A stretch of DNA of 64,000 nt from Oceanobacillus neutriphilus (GTDB lineage Bacteria > Bacillota > Bacilli > Bacillales > Amphibacillaceae): contig NZ_BMLW01000007.1 of NCBI RefSeq assembly GCF_014645515.1, positions 331-64,330 on the forward strand. Reading direction: 5' to 3'. Below are positions 7,935 through 17,653 of this stretch, in pieces (within the stretch, counting starts at the first letter, position 1; the number at the start of each line of letters is the position of its first letter). The position numbers and the translations under genes were made by a program. The notes beneath the pieces were generated by a model. The model was not told where the DNA came from, searched no databases, and saw only the letters and a program-made list of their open reading frames with translations.

Positions 7935-7974
7935 AAATCGCTAATAACGTTTTAAAGTTAATAGCGATTTTTTA
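7935..7974 (+). terminator. Intrinsic terminator
   Basis: AAATCGCTAATAAC at 7935-7948 pairs with GTTAATAGCGATTT at 7957-7970 (one mismatch), followed by a T tract. The following stretch up to 8246 holds no convincing gene. Confidence 0.85.
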
Positions 7975-8246
7975 TTTTTAATTGTTGGGAATTGATGAGC
8001 AGTTAATGCTGCCTTTCTGTTCTTAGATAAATGCTCTAAAAACGCTTGTACAACTTTTTCATTTCTAATACCCCCTCCATTTTCTCCAATTACTGTATAA
8101 TAGCCATTAAGAGCTTCATGACGGAATCATTAGCATTGGCTTATTTAGCCGCGCCTATAATACATCTTCATCTAGATTTCTGTATTTTATGGTTAACGAC
8201 GGAGATTACAAAAAACAGACTTGAGTAAAAAGAATCGAGGAATGAT

Positions 8247-8850
8247 ATGGATCGCAAAGCACTCATTAAAAAGTTTGATAAGCAGGCTGAAAAATATGAT
8301 AAAAGACGAAAGAATGATCAATTGTACAGGTTTCGCCAACGAATTTTTCAGGAAGCAGAGGGGAAAGTGCTGGAGGTTGCTATTGGGTCAGGTCTTAATT
8401 TTCCTTTTTATCGCAGCGATATTGAATTGACAGGTGTGGACTTCAGTCGTGAAATGTTGATAATGGCAGAGCGTGCGGCAGCAGATTATCCTTTTCCATC
8501 TACATTTATACAAAAAGATGTTGAAACGATGGCGTTTAACGATAACAGCTTTGATACAATTATATCCTCCACCAGCTTCTGTGCTTATCAGAAGCCTGTC
8601 GATGTCCTGAACCAGTTTCAAAAGTGGTGTAAGCCAGAAGGAAAAAATACTTCTGCTGGAGCATGGTATTAGTACAAATAAAATCCTGGCAGGGGTGCAG
8701 AAAATGATAGATCCTTTGGCAGTAAAGGTTGAAGGGTGTCATCAGAACAGAAATATTTCTGATATTGTAGATAGCTCAGACGTAAAGGTTATTAAAGAAG
8801 AGCGTTACTTAGCAGGTGTTTTATACCTGATATGGGCAAAACCAAGCTAA
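8247..8850 (+). pseudogene. Class I SAM methyltransferase, frameshifted
   Basis: The N-terminal part has the SAM-binding motif KVLEVAIGSGLNFPFY, then GVDFSREML (the acidic loop) and FDTIISSTSFCAYQKP. It stops after GKNTSAGAWY. Removing one A from the run of six at 8642-8647 restores the expected GKILLLEHGIST and carries the frame through KMIDPLAVKVEGCHQNRNI to LYLIWAKPS and TAA at 8848-8850. The intact protein would be about 200 residues, like UbiE/YrhH-type methyltransferases. It is broken by a single insertion in a homopolymer, unless this is a sequencing error or slippage site. Confidence 0.85.
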
Positions 8851-8904
8851 TACATGAGATGAGTTCGCTTGCAACTGCATTACACATCACTAGACTAATC
8901 ACCA

Positions 8905-8934
8905 ACCCGCATATATTTTATGCGGGTATTTCTG
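8905..8934 (+). terminator. Weak terminator or hairpin
   Basis: ACCCGCATA pairs with TATGCGGGT across a short TATTTT loop, followed by the T-poor ATTTCT. It separates the broken methyltransferase from the ABC operon. Confidence 0.5.
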
Positions 8935-9025
8935 CATGTCATACATATTCCCCCGCATGTTATACCATCCTTTCCCGCAGACTCCCGTCCCTTTGCCATA
9001 ATAGAGGTGAAAGGAGATGATAATC

Positions 9026-9925
9026 ATGCTGACAATTCATAACGTAACAAAGCATTATGATAAAACGGAGGCTTTAAAAGATGTTTCCATTACCATTCCC
9101 GGAGGAACCTGCTATGGGCTGGTCGGCCCTAATGGCGCTGGTAAATCCACATTAATTAAAATGATTACCTCCATTATTCGTGATTACGAAGGAAAAATTG
9201 AGTTCAATGAAAAAGAAATTACTGACAAAACAAAACAGAAATTAGGCTATGTCCCTCAGGAGATTATTTTAGAAGAAGACATCTCGGCATTCAGTAATTT
9301 ACAGATGTTTGGCAGGTTATACAATCTAAAAGGAAACAGCTTGAATCATCGGATAAAAGAAGTGCTGGCACTAATCGGTCTTAGTGATAGGGGAAAAGAT
9401 AAAGTATCTACGTTTTCAGGAGGAATGAAGCGCAGGCTGAATATTGGGTGCGCCCTGATGCATAACCCGGATCTGATTATCATGGATGAACCAACTGTCG
9501 GCATAGACCCTCAATCAAGAAAATATATTTTTAAAATGATTGAAGATCTGAAGACAGCTGGAAAGACTGTTATTTATGCCAGTCATTATATGGAAGAGGT
9601 TGAAAAGCTCTGTGATTACGTTGCCTTTCTTGATCGCGGAGAAATGATTGAAAATGGTGCGATCAGTGAATTACTCCAGCAATATGCTATACCCTCTATT
9701 TATGTAAAAGGAAGCGGTATTCTTCAGGACACATTAGAACAATATGGAACCGTTTCACAGGAAGATGGTGCGTTTATACTATATACAGAAAAAGCCCTGG
9801 AGGCAATGGAACATATTATATCCCACTGCAGGGAGAATCGTCTTGAGGTAGAAAGACTGGAGCTTGTTCATCCCCGTCTGGAAGATGTATTTTTCAGATT
9901 AACTGGAAGTAACTTGAGAGACTAA
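9026..9925 (+). CDS. ABC transporter ATP-binding protein
   Basis: A protein of about 299 residues, the ATPase of an ABC-2 type exporter. Walker A is GPNGAGKST (34-42), the signature is FSGGMKRRLNIG (near 130), Walker B is LIIMDEPTVG, and the H-loop is YASHYMEE. A C-terminal DrrA-like domain of about 90 residues follows. The start at ATG 9026 is preferred to 9017 because AAAGGAG lies nine bases upstream. The permease begins 16 bases after its stop, followed by LytTR and DUF3021 genes. This set is typical of self-regulated drug or peptide exporters. Confidence 0.92.
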   Translation: MLTIHNVTKHYDKTEALKDVSITIPGGTCYGLVGPNGAGKSTLIKMITSIIRDYEGKIEFNEKEITDKTKQKLGYVPQEIILEEDISAFSNLQMFGRLYNLKGNSLNHRIKEVLALIGLSDRGKDKVSTFSGGMKRRLNIGCALMHNPDLIIMDEPTVGIDPQSRKYIFKMIEDLKTAGKTVIYASHYMEEVEKLCDYVAFLDRGEMIENGAISELLQQYAIPSIYVKGSGILQDTLEQYGTVSQEDGAFILYTEKALEAMEHIISHCRENRLEVERLELVHPRLEDVFFRLTGSNLRD

Positions 9926-9941
9926 ATGAGGAGGTGTTACA

Positions 9942-10688
9942 ATGAAGGCAATTATGTTCGTTGAATTAAAGAAGCATCTACAGGATAAAGGGCTTGCTTT
10001 TTGGATGTTGATTCTGCCTATTCTATTTACGGTTTTATTTATTTCTGTATTTACAACTGGCGATAATGAAGCCGTCAATCAAGAAATTATTCAGTCGATT
10101 GTACCGGGGTATATCGTGATGTTTGTATTTTTTATTATGATTTCGATGGTGCAGGTGTTTATTAAAGACAGAGATAGAGGAATGACAGCCAGACTTGCAA
10201 GTACTCCGCTAAAAAGCTATTATTACCTGCTTGGAAAATGGCTGCCGTTTACGTATATCGTGATTATTCAGATTGTTGTGTTATTTTTGTTTGGAAAAGT
10301 CGTTTATAACGTTTCACTGGGGCAGCCAATCATTCTGTTGATTTTGTCCTTGTTCATTACGTTTACAGTGACAGCCATCGGGCTCGCAATGGCGCTTACT
10401 GTAAATACAGAAAATATGGGAATTGCAATTACGCAAATCATTGCTCTGGGCGGAGCGATGCTGAGCGGCTTATGGATGCCGCTTGAAATGATGCCGGACT
10501 TTATGCAGACAATTGCTCATTTTCTGCCTCAGTACTGGGCGCATCAATCTTTTCAGGATGCCATGGCAGGGACCACTCAAGTGTCGGAGCTTCTCCAAAC
10601 ATTGGGGGTATTATTTGCAATCGGGGCAGCTGCATTTATTATCGCCATCATCCGTTATCCCTATTTTCTAAAAAGAGCCGTAAAATAA
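9942..10688 (+). CDS. ABC-2 type exporter permease
   Basis: A 248-residue integral membrane partner of the preceding ATPase. Six hydrophobic segments are visible, starting FWMLILPILFTVLFISVF and ending with AIGAAAFIIAIIRY. The conserved ABC-2 region has RDRGMTARLASTPLKSYYYLLGKW and the ALGGAMLSGLWMPLEMMP loop. Drug or lipid export is likely by family, and the substrate is unknown. The ribosome site is GAGGAGGTG. Confidence 0.9.
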   Translation: MKAIMFVELKKHLQDKGLAFWMLILPILFTVLFISVFTTGDNEAVNQEIIQSIVPGYIVMFVFFIMISMVQVFIKDRDRGMTARLASTPLKSYYYLLGKWLPFTYIVIIQIVVLFLFGKVVYNVSLGQPIILLILSLFITFTVTAIGLAMALTVNTENMGIAITQIIALGGAMLSGLWMPLEMMPDFMQTIAHFLPQYWAHQSFQDAMAGTTQVSELLQTLGVLFAIGAAAFIIAIIRYPYFLKRAVK

Positions 10689-10721
10689 CGGAAGATAAGG
10701 AGCACATATGGGGGAGATGGA

Positions 10722-11171
10722 ATGAAAATAAACATCGATATCGATGATAGTCATGAAGAGACGCGGATAACCATTCAAGCGAAGGAATGGACACAGGAGC
10801 TGGAAGAGCTCGTAAATATGATTAATAAGAAAAAACAACAGCGATTACCCGGTATAAATCAAGAACAAACAGTGCTTTTGGAGCCAAAGGAAATAGATTA
10901 CATTCATGCCGAAAAAAGAAAAATATTTGCTGTGTCCAGGAGTTCGCATATTGAAGTGAAAATGAAGCTGTATGAAGTGGAAGAATTCCTGATTCCTTAC
11001 GGTTTTATGCGCTTTTCAAAGTCTGTTATCGGCAATATTCATCGTATTGAGAAATTTGAAGCATCCTTTAATGGAAATTTATGTGTTTATTTTCAATCCG
11101 GCAACAAGGAATATATTACACGGAAATATGTAAATGCGATTAAAGAAAAATTGATTCAAGGGGGGCAGTAA
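10722..11171 (+). CDS. LytTR DNA-binding regulator
   Basis: A 149-residue protein with a C-terminal LytTR domain (about residues 45-147: VLLEPKEIDYIHAEKRKIFAV, LYEVEEFLIPYGFMRFSKSVIGNIHRI, and the YITRKYVNAIKEKL end). It has no receiver domain. Such stand-alone LytTR proteins sit beside DUF3021 genes and ABC exporters and probably regulate them. GGGGGAG precedes the ATG. The stop is two bases before the next start. Confidence 0.9.
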   Translation: MKINIDIDDSHEETRITIQAKEWTQELEELVNMINKKKQQRLPGINQEQTVLLEPKEIDYIHAEKRKIFAVSRSSHIEVKMKLYEVEEFLIPYGFMRFSKSVIGNIHRIEKFEASFNGNLCVYFQSGNKEYITRKYVNAIKEKLIQGGQ

Positions 11172-11172
11172 A

Positions 11173-11583
11173 ATGATACTCGAAGCTTTAAAGCGAGCTG
11201 TTGCAGGAATAGCTATTGGAGGTATACTAACGTTTATTGCCCTCACTATTATGAAATTTAATGAATATGAAGCTACTGTTTCAGAAATTTGGATGCATAT
11301 GGGAGCCAGTATGCTATTAGGAATATACTTTGGTGTCTCCTCGCTTATTTTTGGAGACAGCGGCGACAATCTTGTTAAAAAGTCTATTATCCACTTTCTC
11401 CTCTCTTATAGTGTCTGGCTTATTATTGCTGGTACGGCCGGATGGGTACCGCTTAATGTACCAGTTCTCTTAGGGAGCAGTCTGTCATTTAGCTTATTAT
11501 ATCTGCTAAACTGGTTTGGATGGTTCCTTTACTTTAAGAAAGTGGAAACGACATTAAATAATCATTTGCAGAAAAATAAATAG
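11173..11583 (+). CDS. DUF3021 membrane protein
   Basis: A 136-residue protein with four hydrophobic segments (AVAGIAIGGILTFIALTIM, HMGASMLLGIYFGVSSLIF, HFLLSYSVWLIIAGTAGWV, SFSLLYLLNWFGWFLYF), the layout of DUF3021. The family almost always follows a LytTR gene and is thought to be its membrane partner or inhibitor. No catalytic residues are seen. Confidence 0.85.
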   Translation: MILEALKRAVAGIAIGGILTFIALTIMKFNEYEATVSEIWMHMGASMLLGIYFGVSSLIFGDSGDNLVKKSIIHFLLSYSVWLIIAGTAGWVPLNVPVLLGSSLSFSLLYLLNWFGWFLYFKKVETTLNNHLQKNK

Positions 11584-11631
11584 AAATTGAGACCGGGATG
11601 GAGAAAACAATACGGATTATTAGTTGATATC

Positions 11632-11688
11632 AAAGCGCTATGCACGCATACATTGCTAAAGAGTGCATAGCGCTTTCTGACTATTTTT
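11632..11688 (+). terminator. Terminator of the ABC/LytTR operon
   Basis: A perfect 14-bp stem, AAAGCGCTATGCAC (11632-11645) with GTGCATAGCGCTTT (11662-11675), followed on the plus strand by CTGACTATTTTTTT. It lies between convergent genes. Confidence 0.85.
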
Positions 11689-12556
11689 TTATATCTCCAG
11701 TTTCTTTCAAATCTCGATTGTTCCTCAAGAACATATAAAATGATGCACCGAATATAGCCAGATATCCGAGGATACTCCAAAAATCAGGGATTTGTCCAAA
11801 TAACAGAATACTGATAATACCAGAGTATACAACGGTAGAATAGAAAAAGATGGATATTTCTTTGGCCGGTGCAAATTTATAGGCGATAGTAATGCCAAAC
11901 TGACCAACCGTCGCGGACATCCCCGCAGCAAGCAGATAAATCCATTGCTGTGCTGTCATCGGTTCGTAAAAGAAGATGACAAATGGTAATAAAATTACCG
12001 TTGAAAATGTAGAAAAGTAAAACACAACCGTATAAAATTGTTCTTTATTTCCAAGGACACGTAAAACAGTGTAAGCACCGCCTGCAAAAACGGCAGATAA
12101 AATCCCGGCTACATATGGAACAGTGTCTAAGCTGAAGACCGGTTTAATAATAAATAGAGTCCCGAGAAACGCGATAATAACTGCAACTACCTGAAAACGC
12201 ATCACATATTCTTTTAAGAAAATTGCAGCCAAAATAATAGTGATAAATGGACTCATTTTATTCAACATATCTGCGTCAGAGAGAACAAGGTGGTCAATTG
12301 CATAGAAATTCAGCAATACGCCTGTCATTCCCAATGCAGAACGAAGCATCAAATATTTTTGGTTTTCTCTTTTACCAAAAAGCCGTTCTTTATGATATAT
12401 CACAAATCCTAACGCAATAATCATTGATACGCCATTGCGAAATAAGGATTTTTGTAAGGTAGGTATATCCCCTGACAGCTTTACAAACATAGCCATTAAC
12501 GCAAACCCTGCTGCCGATAATAATAACAGCACGATACCTTTGTTTCTGTCACTCAT
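11681..12556 (-). CDS. EamA/DMT-superfamily transporter
   Basis: A 291-residue protein with ten predicted membrane helices arranged as two EamA halves (first half from GIVLLLLSAAGFALMAMFV, second from YVAGILSAVFAGGAYTVLR). Drug/metabolite transporters of this type export metabolites or amino acids. The substrate is unknown. It converges on the DUF3021 gene. Its ribosome site GGAGG is twelve bases from the ATG, slightly far. Confidence 0.87.
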   Translation of the reverse strand: MSDRNKGIVLLLLSAAGFALMAMFVKLSGDIPTLQKSLFRNGVSMIIALGFVIYHKERLFGKRENQKYLMLRSALGMTGVLLNFYAIDHLVLSDADMLNKMSPFITIILAAIFLKEYVMRFQVVAVIIAFLGTLFIIKPVFSLDTVPYVAGILSAVFAGGAYTVLRVLGNKEQFYTVVFYFSTFSTVILLPFVIFFYEPMTAQQWIYLLAAGMSATVGQFGITIAYKFAPAKEISIFFYSTVVYSGIISILLFGQIPDFWSILGYLAIFGASFYMFLRNNRDLKETGDIKK

Positions 12557-12811
12557 GAAGCCATCATACCTCCAGTTATTAATGATTAGACACTTTTACT
12601 ATCTTAATACGAGGTGGACAGGATGTAAACAAACAGGCTTCAAACAAAATTTTTGTAATTATTAAATTATCAAGGCAAAGTGATTTTCAATATGTTAGTA
12701 TAGGAATATATGTTCTTGTTTAGTGTGAGGAATAGTGAAAGAGGCAGGAAGTATTCTTTATGCCTTCTTAAAAAAATAAATATCTAAAATCAGGAAGGAG
12801 GCAGTTTTCTA

Positions 12812-13237
12812 ATGAACAATAAATTATTAAGGGTTGGAACTACTTATATTCCGGTAACAAATGTAGAACGATCAGCTGAATGGTATTTAAATAAATTAGG
12901 TGCAGAATTATCCTATAAAGATGAGGACAAGGCTATTTTAAACCTTGCAAACCAAAGTTTTTTTCTGGTGAAATCGAGTGAAAGACAAAACTCTAATTTT
13001 GTTGATGTTTACGGCGAGGAACGCTTTTCCTTAACATTTGAAGTAGACGGGTTAGAATCTTTGCAGGTACTGCACGAAGAGTTGATAGAGAGTGAAGTTA
13101 GAACGCAAGAGATTGAAAATAGAGGGCATGCTGGAAGGAATTTTGTTTTCTATGATTTAGATGGTAATAAATTTGATGTGTGGAGTGAGCTTAGTCTGGC
13201 GTTTAAAGAGAAATATTTGGAAGGAAATTGGAATTAG
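12812..13237 (+). CDS. VOC-family protein
   Basis: A 141-residue glyoxalase/bleomycin-resistance-fold protein. It starts with VGTTYIPVTNVERSAEWYLNKLGAELSYKDED and ends in FVFYDLDGNKFDVWSE, giving the paired modules of a VOC monomer. The usual first metal His is replaced by Thr in TTYIPV, so a binding role rather than metal catalysis is possible. The ribosome site is GGAAGGAGG. Confidence 0.8.
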   Translation: MNNKLLRVGTTYIPVTNVERSAEWYLNKLGAELSYKDEDKAILNLANQSFFLVKSSERQNSNFVDVYGEERFSLTFEVDGLESLQVLHEELIESEVRTQEIENRGHAGRNFVFYDLDGNKFDVWSELSLAFKEKYLEGNWN

Positions 13238-13574
13238 TGCATTATCTTTCATATGTAAAACTTACCTATCAATAAATAAGTTATAACATGCGAAAAATTA
13301 CATTAGCTGATCAATGGATACTTTCCATAGGGCATTTTGGATGAAATACGATGCAAATCTTAGCCTGAATGATTTATACTTTTATCTGGAAAAACATTAT
13401 AATGAAAATAGGTTGAAATAACAAATAATAGGTGTGCTGTTATGTTGTTCAGCTATAGTCTGTTCGAAACTACGGCTGTCCAAAATTGCAATCGATACAC
13501 TTTAATCACACTGCTTTCAGGTCTTGCTGATAAGCTTATTTTATTCAATCACGAAAGCAAAGGAGCTGTGGAAT
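13238..13574 (+). other. Intergenic stretch with short relic frames
   Basis: No gene of normal size is seen. Two short frames (starting at about 13288 and 13341; the second reads MKYDANLSLNDLYFYLEKHY and six more codons) look like the end of a lost protein gene. There is no clear terminator or promoter. Confidence 0.3.
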
Positions 13575-14522
13575 TTGAAAATTGGCAGAAATGATCCATG
13601 TCTATGTGGCAGTGGGAAAAAGTATAAAAAATGCTGTATGGATAAAATAGAAAATAATCAGAGTAATACAGTTACCCTGCCAGACCGTTTTTGGCAGTTA
13701 GAAGATGTTGAGGAACTGGATACAAATATAATCCTGTCAAATTTAAACAGGTATGGTGTCCTTATAACGGAAGAAATATTCATAAAGGAATTAAAAACAG
13801 TTATGTCAGCAGAAGAACTGGTGCAACAATGGATAGAAAGGTACCGATTAAACACAAGCGACCGGATGATTGACTTTACATTTTTGGCAGTTAAAGTACT
13901 CGCAAAACGATTGGCTCCAGAACATTTATTGTTGGAGCGTATAGATGATTGGATTGAGGAAGGATATGAGCATGATAAGGGGTACTTTGATGAAGAAGAA
14001 GCAGCGATATGGTTGAAAGCATGGGATTATTTGCTGCGATGGGCAAAAAGGAAGGGTGTTAGTTCTGTTAGTGAATTGGATCAATTCGCCCGGCAGTCCA
14101 TGAATAATGTATTTTCAAACTGGATACCTGAGTTGGACATGGCTTTAGCAAATGCAAGTATACATGATAAAGTGTACGCGAAGGCCAGAAACGCCTTTGC
14201 AGACGAATTCCTGGAAAGGTTTCCTGATTCTGATACATCCATCATAGATATCGCCATCGTGGCTAAAGGAGAGGCTTTGTTTCGGCTGGGGGAAATAGAG
14301 CAAACAGAGCGGGTATTTAAATCATATATTGAGAAACAGCCGAAAAATACATGGATTTATATCCATTGGGCTGATTTATATAATCCAAAATTGCGATCTC
14401 GTGCGGAAAACAGGGAAAAAGCAATTGGCTTATATCAGCAGGCAATCGCATGTGCCGATAATAAAGCAGACCTTGAAATTGCTGAGGAACGGTTAGGGGA
14501 GTTGATTGAATTAGAACATTAA
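13575..14522 (+). CDS. SEC-C motif protein with TPR-like C-terminus
   Basis: A protein of about 315 residues. The N-terminus KIGRNDPCLCGSGKKYKKCC is a complete SEC-C zinc motif (CxCxnCC) as found at the end of SecA. The remainder is helical with a TPR-like region near the C-terminus (AKGEALFRLGEIEQTERVFKSY, then WIYIHWADLY). The start is TTG at 13575, eight bases after AAAGGAG; the upstream in-frame codon at 13524 has no ribosome site. Related proteins are uncharacterised. Confidence 0.8.
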   Translation: MKIGRNDPCLCGSGKKYKKCCMDKIENNQSNTVTLPDRFWQLEDVEELDTNIILSNLNRYGVLITEEIFIKELKTVMSAEELVQQWIERYRLNTSDRMIDFTFLAVKVLAKRLAPEHLLLERIDDWIEEGYEHDKGYFDEEEAAIWLKAWDYLLRWAKRKGVSSVSELDQFARQSMNNVFSNWIPELDMALANASIHDKVYAKARNAFADEFLERFPDSDTSIIDIAIVAKGEALFRLGEIEQTERVFKSYIEKQPKNTWIYIHWADLYNPKLRSRAENREKAIGLYQQAIACADNKADLEIAEERLGELIELEH

Positions 14523-14694
14523 ACTTGCTGTTCCGGCGAAATTTCGCGATTCTGTCTTTTTGTACTTCCCAACCCTCTTGTGATAATATAATCATGGACA
14601 AAATAAAAAGAAGCAGAGTCTATTCCTGCTTTAATATATTGGGTAAGAAGTTAATTCCTTATCCATCCATAAATGAGAGGATTGAAATTGAGAA

Positions 14695-15678
14695 ATGGCA
14701 AATAATTTTTGGCGTGATTTACCACGACCGTTTTTTATATTGGCGCCGATGGAAGATGTAACAGATGTTGTTTTTCGTCATGTTGTAGCTGAGGCCGGCC
14801 GCCCCGATGTGTTTTTTACCGAGTTTACAAATACTGAGAGCTATTGTCACCCTGAGGGAATTTACAGTGTGCGCGGACGTTTGACCTTTACGGAGGACGA
14901 ACAGCCGATGGTTGCTCATATATGGGGAGACAAGCCTGATAATTTTCGGGAAATGAGTATTGGTATGGCGGAAATGGGCTATAAAGGTATCGATCTTAAT
15001 ATGGGATGTCCTGTACCAAATGTTGCCTCCAAGGGGAAGGGAAGCGGACTGATTCTTCGCCCGGAGGTAGCAGCGGAAATTATCCAGGCTGCAAAAGCCG
15101 GCGGGATTCCTGTCAGTGTGAAAACAAGGCTGGGTTATTCGAATATAGATGAATGGCGCGACTGGCTGAAGCATGTATTTGAGCAGGATATCGCGAATCT
15201 CTCTATTCATTTGCGTACAAGAAGAGAAATGAGTAAAGTCGATGCACATTGGGAATTAATCGGAGAGATTAAAAAGCTTCGTGATGAGATTGCACCTGAT
15301 ACGATGCTGACGATTAATGGAGATATACCTGATCGGGAAGCAGGCTTGAAGCTTGTAGAAGAATTTGGAGTAGATGGCGTCATGATTGGACGCGGTATTT
15401 TTAAAAATCCATTCGCATTTGAAAAGGAACCGAAAGAGCATAGCAGCCAGGAGCTGCTCGACTTATTAAGGTTACAGCTGGATCTGCATGATAAATATTC
15501 AGAGCTGGAGCCCCGGGCATTTAAGCCATTGCGCCGTTTCTTTAAAATTTATGTCCGCGGATTTCGAGGAGCAAGTGAATTAAGACATCAATTAATGAGT
15601 ACAGAAACAACGGATGAAGTTCGCGAATTGCTTGATACGTTTCATTTGGAAATAGAAGATGCAGTAACGGAACAATAG
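14695..15678 (+). CDS. dus: tRNA-dihydrouridine synthase
   Basis: A 327-residue flavoenzyme reducing specific uridines in tRNA to dihydrouridine with FMN and NADPH. The TIM barrel begins [35 protein letters not shown] holds the catalytic Cys105, followed by [19 protein letters not shown] (tRNA/phosphate binding), LTINGDI and [12 protein letters not shown]. An in-frame stop just upstream fixes the start at 14695, although the ribosome site (GAGAGG) is fourteen bases away and weak. A DUF2200 gene follows after 14 bases. Confidence 0.93.
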   Translation: MANNFWRDLPRPFFILAPMEDVTDVVFRHVVAEAGRPDVFFTEFTNTESYCHPEGIYSVRGRLTFTEDEQPMVAHIWGDKPDNFREMSIGMAEMGYKGIDLNMGCPVPNVASKGKGSGLILRPEVAAEIIQAAKAGGIPVSVKTRLGYSNIDEWRDWLKHVFEQDIANLSIHLRTRREMSKVDAHWELIGEIKKLRDEIAPDTMLTINGDIPDREAGLKLVEEFGVDGVMIGRGIFKNPFAFEKEPKEHSSQELLDLLRLQLDLHDKYSELEPRAFKPLRRFFKIYVRGFRGASELRHQLMSTETTDEVRELLDTFHLEIEDAVTEQ

Positions 15679-15692
15679 ATGGAGGTTGTGCT

Positions 15693-16043
15693 ATGGCTAA
15701 GCATCGTATATATACCATGACTTTTGCAAGTGTTTATCCTCATTATGTGAACAAAGCAGAGAGGAAAAACCGTACAAAGGAAGAAGTCGATGAAATTATC
15801 ACTTGGCTGACAGGCTATAGCCAGGAGGAAATCGAAGCACAAATCGAAAATAAGGTCACTTTTGAGTCATTTTTTGCCGAAGCTCCAAAGATGAATGACT
15901 CCCGCTCCCTGATTAAAGGTGTGATCTGTGGAGTGCGTGTGGAAGATATTGAGGATCCACTGATGCAGGAGATTCGTTATTTGGATAAGCTGATTGATGA
16001 ATTGGCGAAGGGGAAGGCAATGGAGAAGATATTACGGAAATAA
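15693..16043 (+). CDS. DUF2200 family protein
   Basis: A 116-residue protein closely matching DUF2200: [33 protein letters not shown] near the start and [42 protein letters not shown] at the end. The function is unknown in the family. A good ribosome site (GGAGGTTG) follows directly on dus, so they share a transcript that ends at the terminator at 16058. Confidence 0.88.
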   Translation: MAKHRIYTMTFASVYPHYVNKAERKNRTKEEVDEIITWLTGYSQEEIEAQIENKVTFESFFAEAPKMNDSRSLIKGVICGVRVEDIEDPLMQEIRYLDKLIDELAKGKAMEKILRK

Positions 16044-16057
16044 GGCTTAATGCAGAG

Positions 16058-16093
16058 AGGCACTGATTCAAATATAAGAATCAGTGCCTTTTG
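16058..16093 (+). terminator. Intrinsic terminator of dus operon
   Basis: AGGCACTGATTC (16058-16069) pairs with GAATCAGTGCCT (16078-16089), followed by TTTTGTT. Confidence 0.88.
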
Positions 16094-16103
16094 TTATGAG
16101 GTA

Positions 16104-16154
16104 AAAAATCTATCTGTTGCCATAGCTTAAAGCTATGGCAACAGATAGATTTTT
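16104..16154. repeat. 51-bp perfect palindrome
   Basis: Two 25-base arms are exactly complementary around a single central A (16129). The left arm runs 16104-16128 (begins AAAAATCTATCTGTTGCC) and the right arm 16130-16154. It could act as a terminator in both directions or a cruciform/operator. It lies 11 bases after a separate terminator and 78 bases before the MetE-like gene. Confidence 0.9.
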
Positions 16155-16231
16155 AGTGTTAGTATATATCGAAGTAACCACGTATACTTACTTGTAATTA
16201 AGAAAACAAACTTGGAGGAGTGTATATACTT

Positions 16232-17374
16232 ATGACAAGCAAGTTACCTTTAAAAGCAGATCATGTTGGAAGTTTTCTAAGGACCAATGCTATTAAACAG
16301 GCGAGAGCAAGCTATGCAAACGGAGAAATTGATCAAGCAGCGTTAAAGGAAGTAGAGAATCAGGAAATTGAAAAATTAGTAAAAAAGCAGATTGAGGTCG
16401 GATTAAAAGCGATTACGGATGGGGATTATAGGCGGAGCTTTTGGCATCTTGATTTCTTTGTGAGTTTAAAGGGGATAGAAAAAGTAGAAATAGATCGAGG
16501 TCTCCAGTTTGCTGATGGGGTTGAAGTTCGCAGAGTAAGCTATGAAATTAAGGATAAAATTGAATTTGATGAGAATAATGCTATTATCAATGATTTCCTG
16601 TATCTTAATGATCTTGTGAAAAAATATGGTGATGGGACGCAGGTTGCCAAGGTAACTGTTCCGGCACCAGGCGTTATTTTCTACCGAAATGTCACAGATG
16701 AGGAGAGAGAAGTATATCCAGATGCGCATGCGCTATTTCGTGACTTAGGGAAGGCGTACCGTGAATTGCTTCAGCAATTATATAATGCTGGCTGCAGATA
16801 CATCCAATTCGATGAAACAACATTGACAACCTTTGCGGATGAGGATTTTGTATCTTTAATGACAGGAATTACCGGATTATCAAAAGAAGAAGTACTTCAA
16901 CTCATTATTGACGCAACAAATTATGCGCTGGAGGATAAACCAGCTGATTTGCTTGTATCTGTTCATATGTGCCGTGGCAACTTTAAATCAAAACATATCC
17001 ATGCTGATGGCGGCTATGATTATGTTGCACCATCGTTTGATAAGTTAAATTACGATGCTTTCTTCCTGGAGTATGACAATGAGCGGAGTGGTGATTTTAA
17101 ACCATTAGAGAATATTCAACGCCGTGATGTAGAAGTAGTACTTGGCGTGTTCACATCTAAATTCCCGGAGCTGGAAGAGGAGAATGCCATTCATGAAAGA
17201 ATTAAGGAAGCCAGTCAATATATTCCTTTAGAAAATATAGCAGTAAGCCCACAATGCGGCTTTGCCAGCACGGAGGAAGGAAATGTTTTAACAGAAGAAG
17301 AGCAGTGGAATAAGGTGAAGCATATTATTCAAATAGCTGAGAACGTTTGGGATAAAGCTTCCATTGATAAATGA
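16232..17374 (+). CDS. MetE-like methionine synthase (YxjG/YxjH type)
   Basis: A protein of about 380 residues equivalent to the C-terminal, zinc-binding half of cobalamin-independent methionine synthase. LKADHVGSFLR opens the barrel. SVHMCRGN (His and Cys) and SPQCGFAS (Cys) supply the zinc ligands, with QFDETTLTTF binding substrate. In Bacilli the YxjG/YxjH proteins are linked to methionine supply and are often under S-box control; no S-box is seen here. The start at ATG 16232 follows GGAGGAGTG; the GTG at 16220 overlaps that site. Confidence 0.87.
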   Translation: MTSKLPLKADHVGSFLRTNAIKQARASYANGEIDQAALKEVENQEIEKLVKKQIEVGLKAITDGDYRRSFWHLDFFVSLKGIEKVEIDRGLQFADGVEVRRVSYEIKDKIEFDENNAIINDFLYLNDLVKKYGDGTQVAKVTVPAPGVIFYRNVTDEEREVYPDAHALFRDLGKAYRELLQQLYNAGCRYIQFDETTLTTFADEDFVSLMTGITGLSKEEVLQLIIDATNYALEDKPADLLVSVHMCRGNFKSKHIHADGGYDYVAPSFDKLNYDAFFLEYDNERSGDFKPLENIQRRDVEVVLGVFTSKFPELEEENAIHERIKEASQYIPLENIAVSPQCGFASTEEGNVLTEEEQWNKVKHIIQIAENVWDKASIDK

Positions 17375-17454
17375 ACTCAGGCTTAACGCTTTTTCCTTAT
17401 AGTTATTGTTCGCAGGTCGTCTCTTTAAAATTAACATAAAGTTGCGCCCTGTTA

Positions 17455-17489
17455 ACCCTTTGGATAGGATGAGTCCAAAGGGTATTTTT
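17455..17489 (+). terminator. Intrinsic terminator
   Basis: ACCCTTTGGA (17455-17464) pairs with TCCAAAGGGT (17474-17483), followed by ATTTTTA. Confidence 0.85.
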
Positions 17490-17653
17490 ATAGAAAAGAA
17501 CAATTTAATTCCAGTTTCATTTGAAGTTAGGTGAAGCAGCTTTAAAAAAGTTGATAAAATAGCCTTCGCAACCAATAGTTGCGTCTTAGTTGGTAGTAAT
17601 TAACATGTAATTTGATTATGCTGAGAGTAACAAAATTGGAAAGAGGGTATGAA

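Noticed and set aside
8046..8228. 60-residue frame before the broken methyltransferase
   Set aside because: No ribosome site and no protein-like pattern; it lies in the gap after a terminator.
14719..15249. 176-residue minus-strand frame inside dus
   Set aside because: A long shadow frame of a conserved gene; composition rich in Cys, His and Ser typical of antisense frames.
16150..16231. S-box riboswitch before the MetE-like gene
   Set aside because: Expected from relatives, but the 78 bases between the palindrome and the gene hold no S-box motif.
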